Shown here in pieces: positions 16,220 through 24,648 of a DNA stretch of 64,000 nt. Both the position numbers and the translations under genes were made by a program. Origin of the DNA: Ardenticatenales bacterium (lineage in GTDB: Bacteria; Chloroflexota; Anaerolineae; Promineifilales; Promineifilaceae). The stretch lies in contig JACKBM010000016.1 in the NCBI GenBank assembly GCA_020634575.1, positions 1 through 64,000 of the forward strand, in the 5' to 3' direction. Positions within the stretch are counted from its first letter, which is position 1, and the number at the start of each line of letters is the position of its first letter. The notes under the pieces were generated by a model. The model ran no database searches. It was given only the letters and a program-made list of their open reading frames with translations, and was not told the DNA's origin.

Positions 16220-17989
16220 ATGGAATTCTACGAAGAACTAGAAGAGGTCGAAGAGCGGCCTTTTGATCGAGAGCAGATGCGGCGGATGCTGCGGTATGTG
16301 GACCCATACCGGCGCCGGGTTTGGATCGCGGCCTTTTTCATCTTGTGCAGCTCGTTGGCGACGCTATTTGAGCCATACATCATCGGCAAGGTGGTCGATG
16401 TGGGTGTGCTGGAGCGGGATTGGCCGGGCGTGCAGCGGTTGGTGCTGCTGTTGGCCGGGCTGCATCTGTTCAGCTGGTTGGGTCGGCGCAATGGCGTCTG
16501 GATGACCAATGTGATTGGGCAGAACGTGTTGTTTGATCTGCGGCAGCAGGTGTTTGGCCATATTCAGAAGCTGGGCTTGCGTTTTTATGATGACCGGCCG
16601 GTTGGCCGCATCCTGGCCCGTATTACCAGCGATGTCGCCGCCATCGGCCAGCTGATGCAAAACGGTCTGGTTACGCTGGTCGGTGAAGGGGTTATCCTGA
16701 TTGGCATCTTCGTGGTGATGATCTGGCTCAGCCCATTGCTGACGCTGGTCGCCTTTCTGACCTTCCCGGTGCTTGGCTTCATCGTCTACAAAATGCGGAC
16801 GACGATGTCGACTGGTTGGGGCAATTTGCGGCGCAGCGTCAGCAATATCAGTGCCCAGACCAATGAATCGGTCAATGGCATCCTGGTGATTCAGGCGTAT
16901 GGCCGTGAAGAACGCAATATCGAGGTCTTTGAATCGTTGACGCAAGATGCGCACAAGACGTTTATGTCGGCTGCCCGTCTGGAGGAGCGGATCTGGCCGT
17001 CGATCGAGTTCACCGGTGTCATCGGCACAGCGTTGGTGGTTGGTGTGGGGTCTTGGATGGTGCTGCGCGGCGATCTGACGGTTGGGTTTATTGCGGCGTT
17101 TGTCGCTTATCAATCCCGTTTCTTCGCGCCGTTAAACACCATGGGCCGGATTTACAGCATGGTGCTGAAGGCGATGGCCTCAGCTGAGCGGGTGTTCGAG
17201 TTTCTGGATCATGAACCGGAAATCGAGGACGCGCCCGGTGCGCTTACCTTGCCGCCCGTCGTTGGCAAGGTGAGCTTTGAGCAAGTTGGCTTCCGCTACC
17301 AGCCGGATGGGCCGCTGGTGCTGCAGGATATCAGCTTCGAGGCTGAACCGGGGCAGACGGTGGCGCTAGTCGGGCATACCGGCAGCGGCAAGACGACCAT
17401 CGCTAACCTGATCATGCGTTTCTATGATCCGGCGTTAGGCTCGATTCGGCTGGATGGCCACGATATCCGCGAATACACCCTGCGCAGCGTGCGCCAGCAG
17501 ACGGCGATGGTGCTGCAGGACGGTTTCGCCTTTAGTGGCAGCATTGCCGACAACATCCGCTACGGCCGTCAGTCGGCCACGGATGCGGAAATCGCGGCCG
17601 TCGTGGAGGCGGTGGGGCTGGCGGACTTTGTGGCGGGGTTACCGGCCGGTTATGACTACGATGTGGGCGAGCGTGGCCAGCGGCTCAGCATGGGCCAGCG
17701 GCAGCTACTGGCCTTTGCCCGGGCGCTGATTGCCGACCCGCGCATCCTCATCCTGGACGAGGCGACGAGCAGTGTTGACACCGAGACGGAGATGCTGATA
17801 CAGGAAGCGATGGGACGGCTGCTGGCCGGCCGGACCGCCTTCATCATCGCCCATCGGCTCAGCACCATCCAGGACGCCGACCTGATCCTTGTCCTGGACC
17901 ACGGCCGCATCGTCGAACGTGGCAGCCATGACGAGCTGCTGGCGCAACGTGGCCGCTACTACGAACTATACGCGACCCAGTTTCGCTAG
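16220..17989 (+). CDS. ABC exporter half-transporter, subunit 2 (catalytic-site side)
   Basis: A 589-residue membrane-ATPase subunit. An acidic N-terminal tail (MEFYEELEEVEERPFDREQM) precedes six membrane helices. The NBD has Walker A GHTGSGKTT, Walker B ILILDEATSSVD and an intact switch His in FIIAHRLST. The signature is degenerate: LSMGQRQ instead of LSGGQ. With subunit 1 this leaves one consensus ATP site and one degenerate site. Start ATG 16220 was chosen for TTGAGG at 16206-16211; the longer frame reads through repeat sequence. ACCGGCCGGT occurs at 16593 and 17641. Confidence 0.92.
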   Translation: MEFYEELEEVEERPFDREQMRRMLRYVDPYRRRVWIAAFFILCSSLATLFEPYIIGKVVDVGVLERDWPGVQRLVLLLAGLHLFSWLGRRNGVWMTNVIGQNVLFDLRQQVFGHIQKLGLRFYDDRPVGRILARITSDVAAIGQLMQNGLVTLVGEGVILIGIFVVMIWLSPLLTLVAFLTFPVLGFIVYKMRTTMSTGWGNLRRSVSNISAQTNESVNGILVIQAYGREERNIEVFESLTQDAHKTFMSAARLEERIWPSIEFTGVIGTALVVGVGSWMVLRGDLTVGFIAAFVAYQSRFFAPLNTMGRIYSMVLKAMASAERVFEFLDHEPEIEDAPGALTLPPVVGKVSFEQVGFRYQPDGPLVLQDISFEAEPGQTVALVGHTGSGKTTIANLIMRFYDPALGSIRLDGHDIREYTLRSVRQQTAMVLQDGFAFSGSIADNIRYGRQSATDAEIAAVVEAVGLADFVAGLPAGYDYDVGERGQRLSMGQRQLLAFARALIADPRILILDEATSSVDTETEMLIQEAMGRLLAGRTAFIIAHRLSTIQDADLILVLDHGRIVERGSHDELLAQRGRYYELYATQFR

Positions 17990-18028
17990 ATAACGGAGGG
18001 TTGGTCGCGTCGCGCGAGCGGCGCGGCC

Positions 18029-18480
18029 AACCTGACAGGTCTCCACCAACCTGACAGGTCCCCAACCAACCTGACAGGTCCCACCAACCTGACAGGTCCC
18101 ACCAACCTGACAGGTCCCACCAACCTGACAGGTCCCACCAACCTGACAGGTCCCACCAACCTGACAGGTCCCAACCAACCTGACAGGTCCCACCAACCTG
18201 ACAGGTCCCACCAACCTGACGGGTCCCAACCAACCCGACGGGTCCCAACCAACCCGACGGGTCCCACCAACCTGACAGGTCCCACCAACCTGACAGGTCC
18301 CACCACCCGACAGGTCCACCATCCGACAGGTCCGCCACCCGACGGGTCCACCACCCGACGGGTCCACCACCCGACGGGTCCACCAACCCGACGGGTCCAC
18401 CACCCGACGGGTCCGCCACCCGACGGGTCCACCACCCGACGGGCCCGCCACCCGACGGGTCCGCCAACCCGACGGGTCCA
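18029..18480. repeat. 26-unit array of CCTGACAGGT / CCCGACGGGT palindromes
   Basis: Twenty-six ten-base units, each an odd palindrome of the type (A)CC[TC]GAC[AG]GGT, are separated by 6-10 base spacers dominated by CCCACCAA or CCACCA. The left half (to about 18300) is mostly the CCTGACAGGT form and the right half mostly CCCGACGGGT, with a few hybrids (CCTGACGGGT, CCCGACAGGT), which suggests tandem duplication with gradient mutation. Spacers are nearly identical, so it is not CRISPR. Apart from the array, 17990-18498 holds no gene. Confidence 0.95.
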
Positions 18481-18498
18481 CATCGTTTGTTGTGAAAT

Positions 18499-19584
18499 TT
18501 AGTTTTGGGCGACGTCTTTTAACGCCTCATCGGGGAGGACGTAGGCACGGCCGAGCTGCTCGTGGTTCCATTCGAGCATTTCGGGGAAGCGGGTGTTGGG
18601 CAGGACCTGGACGGCGAAAATCTCGCGGACGCCGCTCTCAAAACGGATGAACCCGATCGTCTGACCAGTCTGGATGTTGACCACCCAGACGCCGCAGGTC
18701 CGCTCTTCCAACCGTTCAACCAGGGGGATACCGCTAAATACGGCACTCTCGCGCACCTGGGAGAGGCCGATAAACGCCAGCGGCCCGACAAAATCGATGC
18801 CGCGCGTAAAGCCGGGTAATTTGGTGATGTGTTGCCAGGTGCCCTGGCGCAAATCCACCGTCGACAGGCTGCCTTCGCCAGATTCCAGGATGTAAAGCTG
18901 GTCATTGTACATGCGGGGGGAGTGGGGCATGGAGAGGCCGCGCAGCAGGATTTCATTGCTATCCACATCCATCAGGATACCGCCATTGGCCTTGTTTTCG
19001 CGCCAGCCGCCGGGCGTGTTGGTTTCGCCCAGGGCGGTGACGTATTTGGGTTGGCCGTTCACCATGGCCAATCCATTCAAATGGCAGCGATCCTGCGGCG
19101 CCAGGTGCGAGACAAAATGGGGGCGCCAGCGCGGGTAGAAGCTGTGATCAAGGTCCAGGGTGCTGAGGCAGCAGAATTTAGTGTTGACAATCCAGAGATC
19201 GTCGTCGTCGCTCCAGGCCATCTCGTGAATGTCGATGTCGCCGGTGACGTGGACACGACGGGGGACGAAGCAGGCATCGTGCCGGCCAACCGGCTCGATT
19301 TTGGGCGCCAGTGCCGGCATATCTCTTAAGTACCAGACGGAATTGGCGCCGCCAATCGTCAGCCGATTGCCTTTCAAGGCGATGCCCATCGGCTTGCGGA
19401 AGTTGCGGAAATGGGTGTTGACCTTGCCGTTGTCGTTGCGCACAAAGATGACTTTGCCGGCCTGATAGGTGGAGACAACCAGCGAGATGTTCAGGCTGGC
19501 CAGGATCTCCGGCATGCTGTTGGTGAAGACGCTGCGCAGGGGTTGCTGCTCCAGGGGCAGGGCATCGCTGTAGGAATTGCTCAT
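18499..19584 (-). CDS. TIGR03032 / DUF4915 family protein
   Basis: A 361-residue soluble protein recognised from LVVSTYQAGKVI near the N terminus, then FVPRRVHVTGDIDIHEMAW, DRCHLNGLAM, TALGETNTPGGWR and GLSMPHSPRMYNDQLY. Those fit TIGR03032, a conserved family of unknown function with propeller-like sequence, sometimes linked to TPR or sulfotransferase-type proteins. No signal peptide is present. It ends 19 bp from the 26-unit palindrome array and is not obviously in an operon. Confidence 0.8.
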   Translation of the reverse strand: MSNSYSDALPLEQQPLRSVFTNSMPEILASLNISLVVSTYQAGKVIFVRNDNGKVNTHFRNFRKPMGIALKGNRLTIGGANSVWYLRDMPALAPKIEPVGRHDACFVPRRVHVTGDIDIHEMAWSDDDDLWIVNTKFCCLSTLDLDHSFYPRWRPHFVSHLAPQDRCHLNGLAMVNGQPKYVTALGETNTPGGWRENKANGGILMDVDSNEILLRGLSMPHSPRMYNDQLYILESGEGSLSTVDLRQGTWQHITKLPGFTRGIDFVGPLAFIGLSQVRESAVFSGIPLVERLEERTCGVWVVNIQTGQTIGFIRFESGVREIFAVQVLPNTRFPEMLEWNHEQLGRAYVLPDEALKDVAQN

Positions 19585-19700
19585 GGTACTCCGCAGGGCC
19601 CAGGTGTTTGGGCTGGCTCGCGGCGGAGTATAGCTTTACAGGTTGGAAACGGCAAAAGGGCTGGCCATGCGGCCATCGCTCAATTCCTTGATGAGAAGTG

Positions 19701-19760
19701 GGACACAGATGGCACGGATAGCACGGATTTTTCGTATTACTTCCGTGCCATCCGTGGCCA
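19701..19760. repeat. CACGGATT-family inverted repeat, copy B (short)
   Basis: CACAGATGGCACGGATAGCACGGATT on the left (19704-19729) is mirrored by CCGTGCCATCCGTGGCC on the right (19743-19759). It lies between the TIGR03032 start and the 3' end of rocD. The rest of 19585-19768 shows nothing else. Confidence 0.75.
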
Positions 19761-19768
19761 TTCTTCGA

Positions 19769-20983
19769 TCAGGTTACTGGCGCAAGTTCAGCCTGTTCCA
19801 GCAGCACAGGGGCAATCTGCCCGACCGCCCAGTCGATTTCTTGCTGGCTGATGACCAGGGGCGGCGCAAAGCGGATCACGGTGCTGTGGGTCTCTTTGCA
19901 GAGCAGCCCTCGTTTTTGCAGCGCTTCGCAGAACGGGCGGGCCGGCACATGCAACTCCATACCAATGAACAACCCCTTGCCGCGGATTTCCTTGATGTGG
20001 GGGCTGTTGATTTCTTCCAGCCGCTCGCGGAAGTAGCGGCCCAGTTCCAGCGACCGTTCCACCAGCCGCTCGGTTTCGATGACCTCGAGGGCCGCTTTGG
20101 CTACAGCCGCGCCCAGCGGGTTGCCGCCAAAGGTGCTGCCATGGTCACCCGGTTTGAGCAGGCCAAGGATGGGCTGATCGGCCAGCACCGCCGAGACCGG
20201 GTAAAAGCCACCGCTGAGCGCTTTGCCGATGATGACCATGTCCGGCCGGATCCCCTCATGCTCACAGGCAAAAAAGCGGCCGGTCCGGCCCAGGCCCGTC
20301 TGGATCTCGTCGGCGACCAGCAGAACGTCGTGGCGCGCACAGATGGTGGCGGCGGCTTTGAGGTAACCGGCCGGTGGCAACACCACGCCACCCTCACCCT
20401 GAATCGGCTCAAACAGGAAGGCGACGGTGTTGGGGGTGATGGCCGCTTCCAGGGCGGCGGCATCGCCATAGGGCACGGTCACGAAGCCGGGCGTGAAGGG
20501 GCCAAAGCCAGCTTTGTATTGTGCTTCGGTGGAGAAGCCGACGATGGTTGTGGTGCGGCCGTGGAAGTTGCCGGCGCAGACGATAATTTCGGCCTGACCG
20601 GCCGGTACGCCCTTGACCTCATAGCCCCATTTGCGGGCCACCTTGATGGCCGACTCAACCGCCTCCGCGCCGGTATTCATCGGCAAAACCATCTCGTAGC
20701 CGCTCAGCTCACTGAGTTTCTGCAGGAACGGCCCCATCTGATCATTGCGGAAGGCCCGCGACGTGAGCGTCACCTTCTCCAGCTGCGCCAGGGCGGCGGC
20801 CTTGATGTGAGGATGGCAATGCCCCTGATTAACAGCCGAATAGGCGCTCAGGCAATCCAGGTAACGGTTGCCGTCGACGTCATACACCCAGACCCCTTCA
20901 GCCCGCTCAATGACGACGTCCAGGGGATGGTAATTGTGAGCGCCATATTTTTCGTCCAATGCAATGTAAGTTGCGCTATTCAT
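19769..20983 (-). CDS. rocD: Ornithine aminotransferase (class III, PLP)
   Basis: A 404-residue class III aminotransferase, best matched to ornithine-oxo-acid transaminase, which converts ornithine and 2-oxoglutarate to glutamate semialdehyde and glutamate. Features are [20 protein letters not shown] at the N terminus (the RocD signature), [19 protein letters not shown], the PLP-pocket [11 protein letters not shown] and the Schiff-base Lys in [16 protein letters not shown]. Start ATG 20983 follows GGAGGCG; an upstream start would add Ala-rich residues. A promoter and a terminator-like hairpin precede it, suggesting attenuation. Acetylornithine aminotransferase is the main alternative, but the N-terminal signature favours RocD. 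Confidence 0.9.
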   Translation of the reverse strand: MNSATYIALDEKYGAHNYHPLDVVIERAEGVWVYDVDGNRYLDCLSAYSAVNQGHCHPHIKAAALAQLEKVTLTSRAFRNDQMGPFLQKLSELSGYEMVLPMNTGAEAVESAIKVARKWGYEVKGVPAGQAEIIVCAGNFHGRTTTIVGFSTEAQYKAGFGPFTPGFVTVPYGDAAALEAAITPNTVAFLFEPIQGEGGVVLPPAGYLKAAATICARHDVLLVADEIQTGLGRTGRFFACEHEGIRPDMVIIGKALSGGFYPVSAVLADQPILGLLKPGDHGSTFGGNPLGAAVAKAALEVIETERLVERSLELGRYFRERLEEINSPHIKEIRGKGLFIGMELHVPARPFCEALQKRGLLCKETHSTVIRFAPPLVISQQEIDWAVGQIAPVLLEQAELAPVT

Positions 20984-21064
20984 ACTCGCCTCCGCAGCCG
21001 GCCGGCCGGCTGCTGCCAAACGGATAGTGGGATTGGGAAACGAGATGACGGGCTGGGAATGAAG

Positions 21065-21098
21065 AATAAAAAAGCCTGATTTTCTACAAATCAGGCTT
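21065..21098 (-). terminator. Intrinsic terminator in the rocD leader (attenuator candidate)
   Basis: On the minus strand an 11-bp perfect stem AAGCCTGATTT/AAATCAGGCTT (21088-21098 with 21072-21082) is followed by TTTTTATTC. It lies 82 bp upstream of the rocD start and about 50 nt downstream of a good minus-strand promoter, so it may attenuate rocD as well as stop read-through from the MOSC gene. Confidence 0.75.
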
Positions 21099-21154
21099 TG
21101 CTCAGACTGGGAAGGTGCACGGGTCCCGTCATCTTTTCATGGGTTTGTAAAGCC

Positions 21155-21182
21155 ATTATAGATCAAAGAAATGCCGTTGCAA
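21155..21182 (-). promoter_or_regulatory. Promoter ahead of the rocD leader
   Basis: On the minus strand TTGCAA (21177-21182) and a perfect TATAAT (21155-21160) are spaced by 16 bp. The predicted start near 21148 gives a leader of about 165 nt containing the terminator hairpin. The -35 overlaps the adjacent CCTGTCAGGT palindrome cluster. Confidence 0.6.
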
Positions 21183-21231
21183 CCTGTCAGGTTCCCCCAA
21201 CCTGTCAGGTTGGCTAACCGGGTTGGCCAAC
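21181..21231. repeat. CCTGTCAGGT palindrome pair
   Basis: Two AACCTGTCAGGTT palindromes separated by CCCCC, followed by GGTTGGCCAACC. It sits between the MOSC stop and the rocD promoter. Confidence 0.8.
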
Positions 21232-21780
21232 CTATACGACGGCGAGCGGTTCGTGGGGACCGGCCGGTAGCTGGACCTGGATGGCGTCACCCGGCCGGAC
21301 CAGGCCGCCGGTTAGCACCACGCCCATGATGCCGGCTTTGCGAATCACGTTGCCAGCCTCGTCCTTGTCCAACACGGCCGCCAGCAAACCCTTCTGAAAA
21401 TTGTCAATCTGGGCGCACGGGTTACGCAGGCCAGTGATTTCGACCAGGGCGCTCTCGCCAAGCTGCAGGCGTGTGCCGCGGGGCAGCGCCAGCAGGTCCA
21501 GACCGCGCGTGGTCACATTTTCCCCAAGGTCACCAGCCTTGACCGAAAAGCCCTGGCCGTTCACCTCATCATGCAATTCTGCATGCATCAAATGGACCTG
21601 GCGCAGATTGGGCTGGGTTGGGTCCTGGCGAACGCGGGAGCGGTGCTTGACTGTCACACCCTGGTGGGCATCGCCAGCCACGCCAAGACCCGCCACCAAT
21701 TCAATGCTGGCCTGGTTGGGTTTGCTGAAGGTGTAACTGTCGCTGGCGCTGACAGCGATGACAATGGGTTGATCAGTCAT
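21232..21780 (-). CDS. MOSC domain protein
   Basis: A 182-residue MOSC (molybdenum cofactor sulfurase C-terminal-like) protein. The fold signature is GLGVAGDAHQG, RQVHLMHAEL, GDLGENVTTRGLDLLALPRG and the conserved Cys in TGLRNPCAQI, the candidate sulfur or Moco-binding residue. MOSC proteins act in molybdenum-cofactor sulfur transfer or N-hydroxylated substrate reduction; the substrate here is unknown. Start ATG 21780 overlaps the end of the racemase gene by 8 bp, so the two are coupled. Confidence 0.9.
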   Translation of the reverse strand: MTDQPIVIAVSASDSYTFSKPNQASIELVAGLGVAGDAHQGVTVKHRSRVRQDPTQPNLRQVHLMHAELHDEVNGQGFSVKAGDLGENVTTRGLDLLALPRGTRLQLGESALVEITGLRNPCAQIDNFQKGLLAAVLDKDEAGNVIRKAGIMGVVLTGGLVRPGDAIQVQLPAGPHEPLAVV

Positions 21781-22471
21781 GAGGTACCGCCATTGCGACT
21801 GCCGCCTCCGCATGGATGGCGGTTGTGTCGAATAAAGGAATGTCTGTATGTTGCTGCTGGACCAGGAGAACGATCTCGGTACAGCCCTCGATAATCGCTT
21901 CGGCGCCCTGGTCGCGTAGCTTGTCCATGATGGTCAGGTACGCCTGTCGCGAGCTTTCCCTGACCTCGCCCAGCACCAGCTCATCATAGATGATGCGGTG
22001 GATGATCTGACGATCCTCAGGTGAGGGCACAAGCACATCCAGACCGTGTTTGTCGGTCAGCCGGCCGCGGTAAAAATCCTGCTCCATGGTGAAATTGGTG
22101 CCGAGCAGGCCGACTCGCTTGATCCCCTGGGCCTTGATACGGTCAGCGGTGGCGTCGGCCAGGTGGAGAATGGGGATGTTGATGGCCGCCTCGATCTGGG
22201 GAGCAACCTTGTGCATGGTGTTGGTGCAGATGAGCAGGAAATCCGCCCCGGCCGCTTCGACCTGCCGGCCCGCCTCAGCCAAAACCTGGCCAGCTTTCTC
22301 CCAGTCGCCGGCATGTTGCAGCACCTCGATCTCCTGAAAATCGACGCTGACCATGGCGATTTTGGCGGAATGCAAACCACCCAATCTGCTTTTGATGCCC
22401 TCGTTGATCCAGCGGTAGTAGAGCTCGGTGCTTTCCCAACTCATCCCGCCTAGCAAACCAATTGTTTTCAT
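21773..22471 (-). CDS. Aspartate/glutamate racemase family protein
   Basis: A 232-residue cofactor-independent amino acid racemase. KTIGLLGGMSWESTELYYR is the family N terminus. The two catalytic Cys lie in FLLICTNTMHKV and IIEGCTEIVLLV. Its pattern is closer to aspartate racemase (YgeA-like) than to MurI, so a D-aspartate or broad D-amino acid role is inferred. Start ATG 22471 gives the correct N terminus; the frame is open further upstream but without similarity. It precedes and overlaps the MOSC gene. Confidence 0.9.
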   Translation of the reverse strand: MKTIGLLGGMSWESTELYYRWINEGIKSRLGGLHSAKIAMVSVDFQEIEVLQHAGDWEKAGQVLAEAGRQVEAAGADFLLICTNTMHKVAPQIEAAINIPILHLADATADRIKAQGIKRVGLLGTNFTMEQDFYRGRLTDKHGLDVLVPSPEDRQIIHRIIYDELVLGEVRESSRQAYLTIMDKLRDQGAEAIIEGCTEIVLLVQQQHTDIPLFDTTAIHAEAAVAMAVPHD

Positions 22472-22568
22472 AGTGCCCGTAACCTGTTTATGTACGCTGA
22501 TATGGTCGAAGCCGACCCGCGTCATTGTAGGCTCAAAGCCTTTAAACCACAATGTGACGGACCATTGC

Positions 22569-24380
22569 CTAATACACTTTAATGCGCCGGACCAGGGTGC
22601 CTTCAAACTGCATCTGCCAGATTTCCGAATTCTCAGTGATGAGCAGGAATGTGTCATCTGTTTGCCAGAACAAGAACTCAACATCTGATAACGACAGCCT
22701 GAAAAATCTGTCAGTTTCTTCGTCCAGTTGCCAGACCGCACCCGGATAATTCTGGAGCAGCAATTTGCTTTTCCCGTATAACAGGACAGGTTTTTGCTGC
22801 TGTGCCGGGGAGAGCTCTATCCAGTTGAGTGTGTTGTCGGCCCGGTCATATTTAGCCAGCATGAGATCGCCATCGGCGTAGTTTGCCAGCACATAGATTT
22901 TATCCTCACCCACAACCATCTCTTCAATCGGGAGACTGCTGTTAAGCAAAAACAGCTCGTGGGCTGGTGTCCCAGTATTGTCAGTTTGCCAGACGACATG
23001 ATAGCCCAGCCTGCTTTTGGTCAAGAGGATCAGGTGGGCTGGTAATGCGTGTATTTGCTTGATTTCTGTCATACCGCCATCGGCAAAACTTGCAACGATT
23101 TTGGTGCCGGCCGATGTCCCGTCGGTTCTGCCAAGGGCTGCTGAGCCATCCGCGGTTGATAGGCTGAAAAATATCTGGTCCTGCCAGATGACTAGGTTTG
23201 CCGGGTTGCTACTGCCCGTGCTGGGCACCAGATCCGCCAGTTGGAGGGTCCCCTCCGGAGTGCCATCCGTGCGCCACAGTTCTGTGCCCGTCAGCTCAGA
23301 TCGGGCGGCAAAGTACAGGACATCATCATTGACAAGGGCTTGCTCCTGCCAATTTTCGGCCAGGATGGCGTCGGTTTTATGTGTCACGCCACTGGCTTCC
23401 TGGAGGAAAAGCAGGCGTTTGCCGCTACTTTCATCCATGGCCTCATAGGCTACATTTGCCCCCAGGGGGACGGGCGGCAGATCAGCGCGCGGTGGCCCGG
23501 CCAGTTGCCGGCCATTTACCTGCTCATCGTTCAACTGAAGCCAGAGCTGTTGGCGTGAGTTGTAGAAGAATAACAGGTTAAACAGCGGCACAAGGCTTGG
23601 CTGGCGTGCCTCGGTTACAAAAGAAAGCTGCAAAACACGCTGTATCGTCAGCTGGCTATAGTAATCTGGCAGGGCCGCTCTGAGCACCGTCTGTTGCCTT
23701 GAGCCTTCGTACGTGAAATAGAGATAGCCGTCGTGGATGGCAGCAGCGTTAATGTCGCCTCTAATGCTGGAGACCAGGCTTTGGCTGCTGGTCGGGGCTG
23801 GCGTGTTTCTGGCGGAGCGAGGTAGCGTGGGAAATTGGGGCTCATTTGGCAGAAAAATATTATTGGCACAGATGATGCCAGCCACCAGGACCACCAGAAA
23901 CAAGAAGAGAGGCCCCAGGCCTTGCAGCGGATGCTGGGATGTGGTCTCAGGGCGCGGCAATTCTGCCACTGGCGGCGCCGCCGCGGACCGTTCTACCCTG
24001 ACAGGTCGCCTGCTGGCGCTGACTGGCGCCCGGCGGCGGTGGTTGTCGCGGCGCCGGCGCCGGCGAGGGCGGCTGCGCGGGGCTGGCGCTCGGGTTTGTT
24101 CATGCTGCGGGGTGGCCCAATCAACTGCTCTGGTCGTGAGGATAAGGTGGGCGCCGGCCGGTAGGCGAGCCTGGGCCAGGGTTGTGGTATCGGCGAGGGG
24201 GGGCTGACCGGCCGGTGCCAGCTCATAAAACAACGCGTCTCCCTGCTCATCCAGCGCCGGCAAGCCCAAACGCGCGGCCAGCGCCCGTGTCAGTCGCAGC
24301 ATGGCCACATCGGCCGGCAACGTCAGGTCGACAGTGCGGCCGTCCGGCAGGGTTACGTTGACCTTGATGGTACTGGACAT
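22569..24380 (-). CDS. Membrane protein: ubiquitin-like (EsaB/YukD-type) domain plus ELWxTDGT propeller
   Basis: A 603-residue protein with an unusual layout. Residues 1-85 (TIKVNVTLPDGRTVDLTLPA onward) resemble the ubiquitin-like EsaB/YukD domain of type VII secretion. An Arg-rich linker spans about 90-145. One membrane helix, PLFLFLVVLVAGIICANNIF, lies near 155-175. The remaining ~430 residues carry ELWRTDGTPEGT and LGRTDGTSAGT repeats typical of ELWxxDGT beta-propellers. The positive-inside rule puts the ubiquitin-like domain in the cytosol and the propeller outside. No other type VII gene is nearby. The start is ATG 24380, or GTG at 24419. Confidence 0.75.
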   Translation of the reverse strand: MSSTIKVNVTLPDGRTVDLTLPADVAMLRLTRALAARLGLPALDEQGDALFYELAPAGQPPLADTTTLAQARLPAGAHLILTTRAVDWATPQHEQTRAPAPRSRPRRRRRRDNHRRRAPVSASRRPVRVERSAAAPPVAELPRPETTSQHPLQGLGPLFLFLVVLVAGIICANNIFLPNEPQFPTLPRSARNTPAPTSSQSLVSSIRGDINAAAIHDGYLYFTYEGSRQQTVLRAALPDYYSQLTIQRVLQLSFVTEARQPSLVPLFNLLFFYNSRQQLWLQLNDEQVNGRQLAGPPRADLPPVPLGANVAYEAMDESSGKRLLFLQEASGVTHKTDAILAENWQEQALVNDDVLYFAARSELTGTELWRTDGTPEGTLQLADLVPSTGSSNPANLVIWQDQIFFSLSTADGSAALGRTDGTSAGTKIVASFADGGMTEIKQIHALPAHLILLTKSRLGYHVVWQTDNTGTPAHELFLLNSSLPIEEMVVGEDKIYVLANYADGDLMLAKYDRADNTLNWIELSPAQQQKPVLLYGKSKLLLQNYPGAVWQLDEETDRFFRLSLSDVEFLFWQTDDTFLLITENSEIWQMQFEGTLVRRIKVY

Positions 24381-24548
24381 ATCGGCTTGCTGGTGGTTCC
24401 CCAAAATCGGGCGTGGCACACGTAAACAACAAAGTTTTAACGCCTGTCAGGCGATCTGACAACAAAAAAGCCAGCAACCGCTGCGCCCGGCTCAGTGAGA
24501 ACAGGATGAGTAATACGTCTGTGATGGCGGGAAAAGCAGGCGAGGGGC

Positions 24549-24633
24549 GTTGAGTTATTAGCGTCAGCCGCCTAACCTCCGGGAGGTCCTTCAGCTGTTG
24601 GCAAGAGCAGCGTGTAAAGGACCTCCCGGAGGT
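24549..24633. repeat. ACCTCCGGGAGGT hairpin element, copy 2 (inverted)
   Basis: A perfect 17-bp inverted repeat ACCTCCGGGAGGTCCTT (24575-24591) and its complement (24617-24633). The left flank, read on the minus strand, is TTAGGCGGCTGACG then ACTCAACG, the same tail as copies 1 and 3 but in the opposite orientation. It lies between the 5' end of the propeller gene and the 3' end of the M20 peptidase. Confidence 0.85.
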
Positions 24634-24648
24634 AGCCGGCGCGGCGAT

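Noticed and set aside
18029..18480. CRISPR array
   Set aside because: Repeat units are 10 bp and spacers 6-10 bp and nearly identical; no cas genes occur.
17859..18483. Repetitive minus-strand ORFs rich in DLSGWW and RRVV
   Set aside because: They are translations of the 26-unit palindrome array and carry no protein signal.
19643..21079. A 478-codon plus-strand ORF over rocD
   Set aside because: It is the complement of rocD, which is unambiguous on the minus strand.
23737..24207. Arg-rich plus-strand ORFs antisense to the propeller protein
   Set aside because: They are complements of the low-complexity linker region.
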